Origin: Ceratothoa steindachneri
Lineage: Eukaryota; Arthropoda; Malacostraca; Isopoda; Cymothoidae
Direction: 5' to 3'
Length of the DNA: 64,000 nt
Assembly (NCBI GenBank): GCA_963969495.1
Contig: OZ018326.1
Location: forward strand, 176,427,056 to 176,491,055
In this document: in pieces, positions 47,488-58,499 of the stretch
Numbering within the stretch: position 1 is the first letter of the stretch
Layout: every line of letters begins with the position of its first letter
The notes under the pieces: model-generated
Databases searched by the model: none
The model's input: the letters and a program-made list of their open reading frames with translations, nothing else
Told to the model about the DNA's origin: nothing
Program-made: the position numbers and the translations under genes

Positions 47488-49440
47488 TAATCCATTGCTT
47501 TAGATTTAATTTAAAGGATATATCTAGCCTTAACTCTTAACTTTTCAACAGGTTTAAATTTATACTTTCTTGGGACTGTTGCTGATCGCAATCTCATTTC
47601 ACTAGGTTTGTTATAACTGCACCAGAGTCAATTATTAAGTTTTCACGAAGATTATTTTGCCATTTTCTTCACTCTTAATCATCTATATCATCCTTTTTCC
47701 TTTTTATCTACCCTTTCCTTGAATTTGTATATCTAATTCAACACGGAATGTCTAGCGAATGGCCATAAGCCCAAAACTTATACTTGTTTTATATCTTTTC
47801 TTAGATTCTCTTTATATACTAATATACATCCATGCCTTGTTCTTTACCTATATGGCTTCGACTCTTATAATTTTGTATCATGGATCTTATTAAACTTCTG
47901 TAATCCGTTTTCGCCCAAATATTTCTATACTCCTCTTATTTAAATAACCCACGTCGATTACAATGTTTCTAACCCGCTTCTTGCGTTCTAAGTAGTATAC
48001 ACCAATCGCTAAACAGCATGTATTAATCACAAATTTTCCTTCACTGTAATTTCAACACTTTACAAAACTTTTCAACCAAATTCCGGTAGAGATAGTCATG
48101 CTGGTTGTCACTGTTTTAAACAAAAAAGGAAATAAATTACTTCCATCTAAAATTATTCTTTTACTTTGCGTAATCTCCTCCCAAATTTTTCGTTAAAAAT
48201 GAGAAATTTTGCAGTCGTTCTTTTGGCAAAAGAAAACAACCCTCTCCTGCTGACAAGGAGCGGTAAATAAAACATATTATTCTAGGTATAAACCTATATG
48301 AAGTGTGTTTAATAGCTTCCGTAGCAGTTCTATAACCTTTAGAAAGATGTTTGCAACAAAAGAGAGTAGGATGAGTTCAAGAACCAGGGGGTTTTGTTCA
48401 AAGATCAAATAAAGTTTGTGTAACTTTCTTGGAAATAAACCAAGTTTGATTAGCGCCTTGTGGTGAGCTTTACTTGACTTTAGGACTTTTGTAATCATTC
48501 TACCACGCACTTGTCCGACAGATGCAGATAATAGATTGTCCTCTGTCGGTATAGGTTACAGTTGTATTGCGGGTTCATATGACCCCTAAGCCTCATGTCA
48601 CGTAGATACCTGCCGTCACATTGAATATTTAACATGGGTTATCCAGAACGAGGTTGTCCTTGGTTACTGCCACTTTTGATGGATGCTCCTCAACACTTCT
48701 AGAATCCCCGAATATTATCCACCGAACCTCCCGGCAATTTGTTAACAGCTGAGATCCCTCTTGTAAAGCAGGTGTATCAGACCTCTATCCGTCATTTTAT
48801 AGTTACGTGTTTTCGCCATTATTATATTATTAGATCCAGACGATATGGAATATCATAATATCAATTAATATGTGATAAATGAAGAAATCTTTACTATAAA
48901 ATACTGCAAAAACATACTAGAGACTTTAGTGGGGATACCTCCCACCGTTAACTCTTGACAGGTTTGTAATTCCACTAATCCTATCATTTCTCAGGTTTCC
49001 CGCAGCGTATGGCGTCGGCCCAAGAAAGACGTGCTCTGCCCCATGTCCCCCGCCCTTGGATCTTTCCGGCGTTCCACTTCCGTACTCTTATGCCTGACAC
49101 CACAAGATATCCTGCAAAATCGCTCTCACCCGCTGTTGCGCCTCGCGTTCGTCTCACCCATAGGTTCAGAGAAACCTTCGTGACATATCCAGTCAATTTG
49201 CTTCAAAAAGCGCGATCGGGAGAAAATACAGAACCTCCTCAATCAATTTCGTTTCAAGAACTCACTTAATCAGGAATAATACCATCGCCTTCACCAGAGG
49301 CTGCGGTTGTACCATACCTTCTGGATTTATGCCTGAACGACGGCCAGGGACGACGAACGCGAACAAACGTCTTTAGCAACGGGATTCGTTATCAGTGACA
49401 GGGCGCTGCCCCGTCCACTTCAGTCACTAAGACCACCTCC
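47488..49440. other. No gene firmly recognised
   Basis: An 8-bp inverted repeat CCGACAGA / TCTGTCGG with a 19-nt loop lies at 48515-48549. The minus-strand frame 48984-49196 ends WGRARLSWADAIR, faintly like the end of some LINE reverse transcriptases, but is also explained as antisense of the GC-rich retroelement that follows. The sequence becomes GC-richer from about 48980. Confidence 0.4.
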
Positions 49441-50447
49441 CCGACTTATGGACCATCGCCAGCTCACCCGATGAGCTGTGGAGGCAGAACAGGAAATGCA
49501 CCACGGCCTACGCCACACGCAAGAGTACCTTTATACGTCGTCAATAATTTAGATTGGTGCACGCGTCTCTACGTCGAAAGAACTCGCCGCCGTATAGGAC
49601 TGGACACGCGCCCCAGGAGTTCTAGGTTAGATGAGTTTCGCTCCCATTACCCACCCACTCCTTCTTTCTTCCCTCGTCCGTCGCTTCGCTCTGCGTTGAA
49701 GTTTCTCTCTCCGATCGAATCTTCCATCTCTCCATTTTATCTTCCCAGGTTGTAGCCTATTCGCGCTCCGCTGAGCCACCTTTCGCCAACCTTGGTGGCT
49801 TTAGTCTCCCAGATCATCGACATAAACTTGGAAGATCACAGAGTTATCAAAGTGCGTCCCTCACCGCCGTCGCCTACCAGGGAACCCTAGATTAATTTTC
49901 ATTCATTCTTTGAGGAAACCGCCAGGGCCCTTGAGGCCCTCCACATCTCTGAGCCCGTCACCTACGTCTTAGGTCAGGCTAATCCGGCCAGGCGCCTCAC
50001 TACCATTAGGGTAGTTAGTATCCAACGTACCTCTTCTCCATCTACAGCTTTATCAACCCCCTAGTCTCACCCATCGGAACATGTGGACGTCTTGCGAGAT
50101 GTTATGAACGGACCCACAGATATTATACACTACCCTCCCAATCAACAGCAGGACCACAACAACAACAATGTAAACAACGACCGCGCGGAACGCGAGCAAG
50201 AACCACAAGAAGGGAACAACACCAGAAGTGGATATGGCTCGAAATGGACCAACTGGAACTTCGTTCTAAACCGCTGGCCCATGACGCACGTCTGAACGTA
50301 TTTGCCCCAGGATCCTTCGAAACTATCCCACAGAACAGCAGCATGGTTTAGGCTGCAGCCGGAATGGCGTACGTATTTTTCTAAACAGGTATTACCATCA
50401 CTGGGTGCCACCGTTCCCTGCAGTGATCCTCCCTCATCGAACAAGTT

Positions 50448-51123
50448 TTGAAGGTCGGTGTTCTGGAAGAGGGGCTCTCGGTCTCATGGACACACTGCAT
50501 CCTCGAGATAGCCAAACAAAACGGCTCAGCTAGAGTCGTATACGGCATGTACGTGGCCTCAGAAGCCTTTACACGGCCCCATTGCAACTTACAATCGGTG
50601 GGAAAAGTCCCTCAGGATTCTCGCCCCGGGTCTAAGCCATTAAGTTAGACCTGAAGGACGGATTCAACTACGTCGTCAATCACTCCTGTGCAAGGCCATC
50701 CTTTGGAACCCCAGTAGAAACAGGGCGATTCCGTTCACTTAGCTCCCAATGGGCTTCGCGTGCTCCCCGTATATAATTCAAATGTGCCTGTCCACAACAG
50801 TCAACGAATGGGCACGCCAGGTGGGATATAATGTCCATACGTACGAGGAGGAAATCCTGGATATTGGCCTGCGCACATCCCTACGCAGATTTCTTTTCCT
50901 GGCCAACGAGAGCATCCTTCGCCTTAACCTGAACAAATGCATCCTTCGACAGCACAAAAGGCTCACCTACTGGGATCTAGAAATTGAGCTTACATCCTCC
51001 CAGGCTAGCATCACTTCCGAATTAAAGGAAAAACCCAATTGCCCAAAAAATGGTGGTTGCGCCTCGCGCGGCTCATCAATTTCATCCTACCGTTCTTACT
51101 CCTTCCCTTCCTTTGGGTACTGA
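50448..51123 (+). pseudogene. Reverse transcriptase of the GC-richer retroelement
   Basis: Plus-strand frames give NGSARVVYGMYVASEAFTRP (RT entry, cf. NGxxRxVxD), then in another frame a DLKDGFNYVV-like motif A. The frame 50749-51123 then reads MGFACSPYIIQMCLSTTVNE (motif B region), VHTYEEEILDIG (motif C; YLDD is usual, here YEEE at 50842-50853), LRLNLNKCIL and LTYWDLEIELTSSQASITSE. Motif order and spacing fit an LTR/DIRS-type RT; the catalytic Asp pair is replaced by Glu codons, so even without the frameshifts the polymerase would be dead. Confidence 0.78.
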
Positions 51124-51201
51124 TTTGATTCCGGCAGCTCCAGCATTGGGACTTATCCCTGTTGCCACTCTCATCCCCCTAATTCTTCGACGCTAGGTTA
51201 G

Positions 51202-51600
51202 ATGGAAACCCCCAAAGGCCTCCCGATGGAAATCTTCGTAGATTTCTCCAAAACGGGGATAGCCGTTGCGGACGGATGGTCAGCCTTGGCGTGGAACACG
51301 TCAGACTGGCATTTTATCATATTTAAGCCTGAAACCACCGCTATCCACTGGCATCCCTCATTTGGCCACGAGCTTGAATATACTAAGACAACATCTCGGC
51401 TATTCACAAGGCCACGAGGGGCAAATTTCACGAATGCATCCTCGAGCGCCTCTTTATAAGGACCCTGACATCCCTCTCGAGAAACTTTGGCATCAGCGCG
51501 CGAAACCTTTCATACGTCAGAAGCTGTAACAATCCGGCGGACACCGCCTCTCGTACCTTCACAGGAACTAAATTTATCTATGCGGAACTCGCTCCTCTGG
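51202..51600 (+). pseudogene. RNase H domain of the GC-richer retroelement
   Basis: MEIFVDFSKTGIAVADGWSA (first Asp strand; DxS is usual) with ALAWNTSDWHFIIF, then in a second frame ISAIHKATRGKFHECILERL and LSYVRSCNNPADTASRTF. The NPADxxSR ending is the normal close of RNase H in DIRS-like and related elements and carries the last acidic residue. RNase H removes the RNA strand during reverse transcription. One frameshift separates the halves. Confidence 0.7.
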
Positions 51601-52631
51601 ATAAGTATATAAGAACCTCGTCCGGCCGAGAGGCGTCATTGTCGTTTGGAAAGTGTTATACCGCTTGGTCATCGTGTTCTAGTATCCTCCTCCTCTACTC
51701 CTTTGTTTGCAAAAGTTTTCTGCTCTTTTGTGTGTACTACTTGCCCAGGATTTCTTACCTGTTTTTGTCTTCACAGATTTTCTGATCTACCTCTTGTTCT
51801 TCTGCCCAGGTTTTCAGACCTGTTTTATGTATGCCTATATTTTCTGACCTAACTTTTGTACTTTGAATAAAGGAAGGGTTCTCCTCCCCAGTTGGAATGG
51901 AGGACCAAGCAAACGCGTGCTTATGATAGCAACTAAATCAAAAAACGATTTTCCTTCGAAGGAATTCTGGCATTTTCCAAGGGAACCAATCTGTTCTTTT
52001 TGGCTTTGGCGAATTCTAATCTCACCTGCTGATTCTTAAATTCAATTTCTCTGATTGGCGTTAGTATACTTCAGAATTCATCAGAATTCACAAGACACAA
52101 AGGTTAATTTTATAATGAATATTCCCTCTCTATTAGCAACTTTTGTGAATTCTCACAAAAATACCTAGATCGTTTCCAAACTATATTATCGTAGACAATC
52201 GATTTGTCATCAACCTATCTCCAAACACTTCAAAAAAGGTTCACGTCCTTTGCCTTTTAAAAGCAAGGTACATATGGAGTAACTTTCCATGCATTATTAT
52301 TCATAAAAGTGGTGAGGGAATCATACTGTAGCTGGGAAAGTAACCAAGTATAAATAAATATTCAAGAACACTACTTTATGAAACTTACACCATATCTGCC
52401 AACTCCCACCCTTAGTTGAGAATTATTGGTTAGCTTCAATGTTTACCATGACAAGATCGTCATCCATCCTATAAGCTAAAATTCCTGTCTTTTAATTTTG
52501 CAAAGCTTCTCGGAACCGTTGATTCAGATACAGTACCTTAAACATAATCATTGAAAGATTCTCGCCATTTTCCAATAATAAAACGATTAGTAACCTTACT
52601 ATGGGCTGACAAAAATATCAAATACATATAA
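51601..52631. other. Possible 3' end of the retroelement, then unassigned AT-rich sequence
   Basis: 51640-51880 is T/C-rich with a loosely repeated CCCAGG..TTTC..ACCTGTTTT phrase and an AATAAA signal at 51866-51871, which could be the 3' part of the GC-richer element. From about 51920 to 52631 nothing is recognised. Confidence 0.4.
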
Positions 52632-53832
52632 AGGGTGTTCCATTAAAAGGGATCAAAGTTAGCAGTATATAACACACTGTTATTAGTGAAAATTTATTAA
52701 TTTTATTATTGGATCATGTTATGTAGTTGAGTCATGGCAATTATGTGTGAAAAATAATATCGCCTAAATGTCCGCCAAAGCTTCGGCGGCACACTTCCAT
52801 CCCCGATGCTCAAAACTTTAATGACGTCTCTGCATAGTTGCTCCTCGATCTCACCAATATGCCTTATTATCTCACCTTTCAGCTGTTGAATTGTTGTTGG
52901 CTTGTTGGCATAGACCTAACTTTGAGATGACCCCAAAGGAATAAATCTAAAGGTGTCAAGTCACACGATCGTTGTGGCCAATTGACCTCTCTGTTTCGAG
53001 AGATGAGGCGACCTGGGAACTTCTCATTTAATAAAGCCATTGTTGCATTGGCTATATGGCATGTGGCGCCATCCTGTTGAAACCACAAATCTTCGACATC
53101 CATAGAATTCAATTTATGCCATAAAAAGTTGGTTATCATTTCATGGTATCGCTCAGCTGTCACCGTAACAGAATTCCCGGTATCATTTTCAAAGAAATAC
53201 GGCCCAATGATTCCGCTAGCAAAAAATGCACACCAAACAGTCACTTTTTGTGGATTCAGTGGCTTGTCAACAATCTTCCTGGGATTTTCATCAGCAAAAA
53301 TGCGACAATTCTGCTTATTAACGAAGCCACCTAGATGAAAATGGGCTTCATCACTAAAGATGAATTTTGTAAGCGTGTGGGGAGAATATTTTTGTTAAAA
53401 TTCGATTCAACGTTGTTGTGGAGAGGTTCATTTCCTGCGCGCGATGACGAATAGAGGTGTCTGAATCTTCGGCCACATTCTTGGCCACTGCGGAAAGTTT
53501 TTAGCTGAACGGCGTAAACGAGCACGCAATGGCGTTTTCATATTTGCCACCGACCCCTTTTGTTTAAATTTACGAACAGTTTTCCTAATTTCACTCTCGG
53601 TTGGTCGTTTCTGTTGACCGAAAAAATCGCGAAGTGCCTGAAATGCGTTTCTGTTTGAACGTCCATTTTCGTAATAGGCTTCAATAACTCTAACACGTTG
53701 TTCGATTGTTAATCTTTCCATGGTTGAAATTGCCAAAGACTGAAGTTGTTAATTCTGAAAGATAAAGAAAAAATCATTAGACGCTTAAACTTAACTTACA
53801 TTTAAAATCGGTTGAGTTATTGGAACACCCTT
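52632..53832 (-). mobile_element. mariner-like element with TIRs, TA duplication and DD41D spacing (rosa-like)
   Basis: The termini are AAGGGTGTTCCATTAAAAGG at 52632 and, inward from 53832, AAGGGTGTTCCAATAACTCA. The first 12 bases are identical, as are 15 of the first 16. TA flanks both ends (52630-52631 and 53833-53834). Length is 1201 bp, normal for mariner. The single transposase gene lies on the minus strand (53736 to 52741). It is the most complete DNA transposon in the window. Confidence 0.92.
52741..53736 (-). pseudogene. Transposase of the DD41D mariner
   Basis: The start at 53736 gives MAISTMERLTIEQRVRVIEA, YYENGRSNRNAFQALRDFFG and RPTESEIRKTVRKF (N-terminal paired-type DNA-binding region). 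A frameshift follows, with DTSIRHRAQEMNLSTTTLNR, then FIFSDEAHFHLGGFVNKQNC (first Asp in SDE) in another frame, then the long frame 53244-52879: VTVWCAFFASGIIGPYFFEN, LWFQQDGATCHIANATMALL (second Asp) and RSCDLTPLDLFLWGHLK (third Asp in PLD). 41 residues separate the second and third Asp, the DD41D signature reported for rosa elements. The end reads RSFGGHLGDIIFHT then stop at 52741. All three Asp are kept; at least two frameshifts in the N-terminal half and one near the C-terminus inactivate it. Confidence 0.88.
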
Positions 53833-54623
53833 TATATATATTGAAGTTTTTAGGTGAACGTATTCATTAGGTTATAACAACATTACATCTGTAACATCAA
53901 TCGTATCAAAACTACAGCAGTAATATCAGTCGTATAAGCATTAAAGCTTTAATAACAGTTATACCAACATTACAGCTTTAATATGAAGATTTTAAATACA
54001 CAACTGTCTAAGGCAATAAAGAACTTTGAGACGATATAATAAATTTATTTTGAGAAATGGTTGGGATGAACTAGGGTATCTGCGCGATAGGGTGGAAAGA
54101 GAGATCTATAAATAAAATCATGAAGGTGAAGTAGTGGAAAATTTGTCCAAATTATATATCCACGTTCCACCTGCTGGCGCTGAGGTAGAAAGAGCAACAA
54201 ATCCTCAATATATCAGCTATACCATAGTTGTCCATATGATATCAACACCACGTTATTTAGTACGAGATTAATTCCTATCCTGTCTAAAAATGATGGTAAA
54301 ATTTAAGATTTTCCCCCATTGTGTAAAACGGAACTTCACCCAGAGGTATTTTAATAAGCAAATGTGTTGAAAGTCAGGAAATAAGGCAAACTGAAAATTC
54401 TTGCAATGTGTGTAGTAGATTATAATCGGTAAACCACAGTAAAACAACAAATTCATTCAAATTAATGATTTAAACCATTATTATAAATTTGGTCCTAGTT
54501 TGACATGTCCAATGTCATTGTTCTTTTTTAAAATGGAAAAATTAACGAAGATATTATTTAAAAGTTATAAATATTAATTGCATTATTTTTAAAAATGATA
54601 TATATATATATACCACATATATC

Positions 54624-54676
<53 letters not shown>

Positions 54677-55472
54677 TTAATGTATTATTTTTAAAAATCA
54701 CAAATATTAATTGATTATTAAAAACTCATAAATCATAAATAAAATATTTTAAAAATCCTAAATATTAGATGTATTACTTTTAGAAATCCTAAATACTAAA
54801 TTCCTTCTTTTAAAAATAGTAAATTTTAAATGTTATTTAAAAAAAAGAGGCATATTATATGTTCTATTTAAAAAAATCAAATATTAAATGAAGTATTCAG
54901 AAAAATCAAAAATATTATATGGAAAATATTAAAAGCCATAGTGATTCTATTAAGAATGTAAATAATAAAATGGATATTGTAATGTTTGCGCTAGATATTT
55001 AGTAAACATAAAAGACCCGTCCATAAATGGATGGCCTTTGATTCGTCACTGGATACAGCGTCGTTTTAAATACAGAATCTGATAAATCATTTCCTCTCCA
55101 AGGGTGGCTAAAGCTGATGCCCTTCACAATAAAGGAAATTATGCCTAAGATTGTCCAGTTAGATAAATGCGCTACATGAAGCGTTTCAATAATGGATGAT
55201 CTAACATGCTCAGATGATGGAATTTACATAGAGATAAGAATTACAATGGCTAACAATGTCTAAGGCACCAGAAACTGGCCTTGTTTGGTGAGAAAGTTGC
55301 AAAAGAAAGGCATTACTGTGTTTTCATCTAGTAGCTAGTAAGGAACAGTTTGGGCCCAAAGAGAGACAAATTCTCCGGGTAAGGGGAGTGTATCACTGTA
55401 ACATTTTGGCAGTTTGTAAGGCAGAATGGTGGAATTATACAATTATCTCGGCGAAGAGTGAGGAAAGAGAAG
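53833..55472. other. No gene recognised apart from a tandem repeat
   Basis: AT-rich; includes the array at 54540-54945. A 108-residue minus-strand frame at 55328-55654 overlaps the LTR and is not a gene. Confidence 0.5.
54540..54945 (+). repeat. AT-rich tandem repeat, about 30-bp units, interrupted by (AT)n
   Basis: Units contain ATTATTTTTAAAAATC followed by ATAAATATTAAATG, seen at about 54570, 54680, 54745, 54770, 54805, 54835, 54865 and 54895 with much decay. A pure AT run (about 54598-54675) sits between the first and second units. Confidence 0.6.
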
Positions 55473-56358
55473 TGTAGTGTACAATCACTGGACACACACA
55501 AAAAAGAGTGAGAGAGAGAGAAGGACAAATGCACATTTTGCCAGGTCAAAGTATCAAAGATGAAATGGTAGGAGCAATACAAGAAAGTCGTTTGGAGATA
55601 GTTGGTGAACGAGCAGAATCTGATTATAACGTCTGAATTGAAACTCGACCACAATTTAAGGCTATCACACGTAATGTGAGAGAAGCTGGGTAAACAGAGT
55701 AATTAAAGCTTTCTGGAATGGCGACAAAAGAATCGGCGATAAAAGATATTCAACCTTAATATAAAATTTAATGAAGTCATCTTGTAGCTTTAGTCAAACG
55801 GAGTCTGTTTGATACCATCGCAAGGGAGAGACCCCCAAATTAAGATACGAACTGAAGAATTTCAGCCGATCAGAGGCTAGAATCCAAACAATCACTGGCT
55901 CCGCTGGACTGATAGGTAGCTAAGCACCGCCCCAGCGACCCAAGGAAGGCGAAGCTATGCGTCGCCTCCAAAATGCTGCCTAGTATAAATAAGAGAACAT
56001 TTCATTCAAATTAGGGTTATTAACACATTATTGATTCATTCATTTAGTTATTCATTGATTAATTATTAGACTCTTAATTTACCGCTCTGCGAATCTCCAT
56101 TATTCTTGCTCTTGCAATTATAACTCCATTTAGCATATTACGTTGCGTAAATTAAATCTTTACCGTAAGTGTAAACATTTCAAATTAGTATAAAAATACA
56201 CGTGTTTAATTCCTTCACAATGGAGCCTTATACTTACAAACCTTGATCCTTTAATACCTCTCGGACCTTACGTCAAGAAACCTGTAAGCAAGCCACTTTA
56301 CCAAACCGTTATAGGATCGCCTTGCAATCATAACAAGACCTAATACGCCAAACCTATA
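55473..56358 (+). repeat. 5' LTR of the gypsy element
   Basis: It starts TGTAGTGTACAATCACTG and ends shortly before the primer site. A TATA box (TATAAATAAGAG) at 55984 lies in the middle and would start the element RNA. It aligns end to end with the 3' LTR, with roughly one difference per ten bases in the parts I compared. The AG-rich run (GAGAGAGAGAGAAGG) near the start is shared. Confidence 0.88.
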
Positions 56359-56360
56359 AT

Positions 56361-56369
56361 TGGCGACCC
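56361..56369 (+). promoter_or_regulatory. Primer-binding site
   Basis: TGGCGACCC directly after the LTR end (AACCTATAAT). This is where a tRNA 3' end would prime minus-strand DNA; TGGYGACCC is common in invertebrate gypsy elements. The matching tRNA was not identified. Confidence 0.5.
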
Positions 56370-56545
56370 TAAAATTTTTCACCTTTTGCTTTTGAACCTC
56401 TATAACTGGCTAGCAAACTTAGCCGCCAAAAGCGAACAAAGAAGAAAGAAGCGCGACCAAAGAAGAACGAAGATAGAAAGCACATACAACCAGCAAGCAA
56501 GGCAAGGAGTTTTCGCGAATGCGGTGAACATAAAACCACTTACAT

Positions 56546-57230
56546 ATGTTTAACGAATCAGTGGTCACTGGCTGGTTTCGTATAATTGAAGCTCAGTTCC
56601 ACAACTCCAGAATAAAAAAGAACGAGGCAAGATTTTATCAAGTCTTAGCCTCACTGCCCCCGGAGACTGTCAATCGAATGCCAGAGGATATTTTGGAAGG
56701 ATGAAACTCCATTGAACTGAAGACTGAAGTCATTGGGATTTTTGAAAAGAGCAAACATAAACTTTTCGACTAACTCATAACTTCTTTCCCACTTACCGAC
56801 CGGCCCTCACTGAATTTGGAAGAACTAAGGACGAGAGCACTTCAGATGAGAGTCAGTTAAGGTTTAGTACGACATAAATTTGTTCAGTCCTTGCCGCCTA
56901 GTATAGCGCCTGTAATCGCGGCGTAAAAGGACCTATCCTTTTCCCAGCTTGGTAAATTAGCGGTTGAACGGATTATGTTCGACAAAGCACAATGCCTGAC
57001 TGTAAACGTGAGAGTGCAATTGAGGGAATGCAGTGTAGTGTCCGCATTCGATTCCTTTGGGCCAATTAATTGTGCTTATAATAATCGTGATTTTATTAAT
57101 AGTGCATTTAGTAGTCGGGAATCTAATAATTATGCATTTAATGATCGTGCAGTTAATAATTGTGGATATAGAGATAGTTTTATTAACGCCGCGAATTCGT
57201 CGTAGTCAGGACATAATAACAGGCTATGAG
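56546..57230 (+). pseudogene. gag of the gypsy element
   Basis: The ATG at 56546 gives MFNESVVTGWFRIIEAQFHN, FYQVLASLPPETVNRMPEDI, ELKTEVIGIFEKSKHKLFD, LNLEELRTRALQMRVS and LVRHKFVQSLPPSIAPVIAA, with a stop at each junction. It then runs into an Asn-rich, internally repetitive stretch (56975-57205) with NCAYNNRDFINSAF and NNYAFNDRAVNNCGY. The capsid part matches the 22932 copy residue block by block; the Asn-rich part does not and looks like local repeat expansion. The CxxxC knuckle remains as CKPWCRW in another frame at about 57330. Confidence 0.82.
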
Positions 57231-57329
57231 CATAATATCCCCGTGGGCCCCTGGCCTTTTAGAAGGGGGCAAAAATCTATTGTGTGCCGCACCCATATTT
57301 ATTTTGGTGAAAAGGCAAAAACTTGTAAA

Positions 57330-57840
57330 CCCTGGTGCAGGTGGCCAAAGAGAGGGGCGATAGTTTGAAAATTCAGCCTTCCTCTAGGCCATCTTTGCCA
57401 CTTCCGGTGGAAAAACTAACCAGGCATGCAATAGCTAGAGCGGACGCTGGTGTGCCATATATTTTCACGATCGCACATAAAAATATTAAATCAAAAATGC
57501 GAAGTTTTGATAGACACGGTGGCGAGTGTGTCTATCGTACCAGCCAAACTGTTGCGATTAGGTCAAGTGCGTGAATCGAGAGTCAACATTTCCACGGGGA
57601 ATGGCAGAAAAATTAAGGTGCACGGCGATGTCCACGCAGATATTGCAATCTCAAGTCTCCAGCGATAATTTTGGTAGTCGTTCGTAGTCGCCGATACGAC
57701 CTCTCCAAATTGAGGAATCGATTTCCTGGGGCATTTTGATCTATTCGTGGATTATGTGCCCAGCAAACTACTGGACCGGCAAACGAAGCTTGACACAGCC
57801 GTGAAAATCTCCAAGAAGCCTTCAGTTGCACTGATAACTA
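57330..57840 (+). pseudogene. Retropepsin of the gypsy element
   Basis: The frame 57450-57668 reads VLIDTVASVSIVPAKLLRLG and VNISTGNGRKIKVHGDVHAD, followed after stops by VADTTSPN, GIDFLGHFDLFVDYVPSKLL. Aspartic proteases need D-T/S-G; here it is DTV, so the flexible Gly is lost. The Asp itself is kept. It processed gag-pol in the ancestor. It lines up with the protease at 23922-24223. Confidence 0.82.
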
Positions 57841-58029
57841 GTGACTTCCTTAACGTACGCATACTTGCCATCCGATCGTAGAAAAGTTTGGGGGTCTGTA
57901 TGGGCCGGCCTCCGCTCAGCCATCACCATCCCTGCCCTAGTCAGTAGACCACACCATTGACACTGGCATACCCCGCCGACGTTTGCACGACCAATACCTT
58001 TGTCAGCAGAAAAACTTAAAGTCGTAAAT

Positions 58030-58460
58030 GCCAGAATTTAGGAATTGTCAAAGGAAGAGATCATACGTCCCTCGAAATCTCCATGGGCCTTGTCGATCCA
58101 TTTAGTGCCAAAGAAGTCAGTTGGAGAATAAAGGATTTTGGGGGACACCCGGGCTCTGAATACCATCATAAAGCCCGACAGGTATCCGTTACAACAAAAA
58201 CAAAGTTTATCAGACAACATTCACGGGAAAAAGCGTAATCCACGTACGACATAGAGCTACTAGGCGGCGTAACTTACTGTGATACACTTCAAGCATATGA
58301 TCGAAGGGTGCCATGTAACCCTGTGCACCGACACTAGGCCACTAGTCGCCATTAAGTATGTGAGCAATATCTCCTACATACGCGGGTAGGAAATTGTAGA
58401 GGTGGACTGCCTGTTAAGGGAGGTCAATGCCGTCCAGACTGATTCGTTTTGCCTCCAAGC
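58030..58460 (+). pseudogene. RT start fused to RNase H end (internal deletion)
   Basis: Pieces: EIIRPSKSPWALSIHLVPKK-like entry of RT (about 58050-58115), WRIKDFG and a DTRALNTIIKP-like block (about 58120-58180), then abruptly FIRQHSREKA, STYDIELLGGVTYCDTLQAY (RNase H, cf. YSTYDRELLA), VKYVSNISYIRG and EVDCLLREVNAV (cf. VADCLSR). The palm of RT with YxDD is missing, so roughly 350-450 residues have been deleted near 58200. What remains cannot reverse-transcribe. Confidence 0.75.
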
Positions 58461-58499
58461 TTTGGCGATGGAACAGAGAAAAACTGATGAACCGGAGAA

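Larger units (their letters stand above)
49470..51600 (+). mobile_element. GC-richer retroelement with gag-like, RT and RNase H regions (DIRS-like?)
   Basis: A 2.1-kb block with much higher GC than its surroundings. The first kilobase encodes a basic, Pro/Arg/Gln-rich gag-like stretch with no clear domain (QQQDHNNNNVNN at about 50137-50172). Then come RT (50448-51123) and RNase H (51202-51600) in the usual order. RNase H ending in NPADTASR and RT with MGFACSPYI resemble DIRS-type or related LTR elements that lack a DDE integrase. No tyrosine recombinase, integrase or matching LTR pair is visible, so the class is uncertain. Frames shift repeatedly and stops are common. Confidence 0.6.

Noticed and set aside
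48984..49196. LINE C-terminus on the minus strand
   Set aside because: Only a faint WADAIR-type resemblance, and it overlaps the GC-rich plus-strand retroelement. Not enough to annotate.
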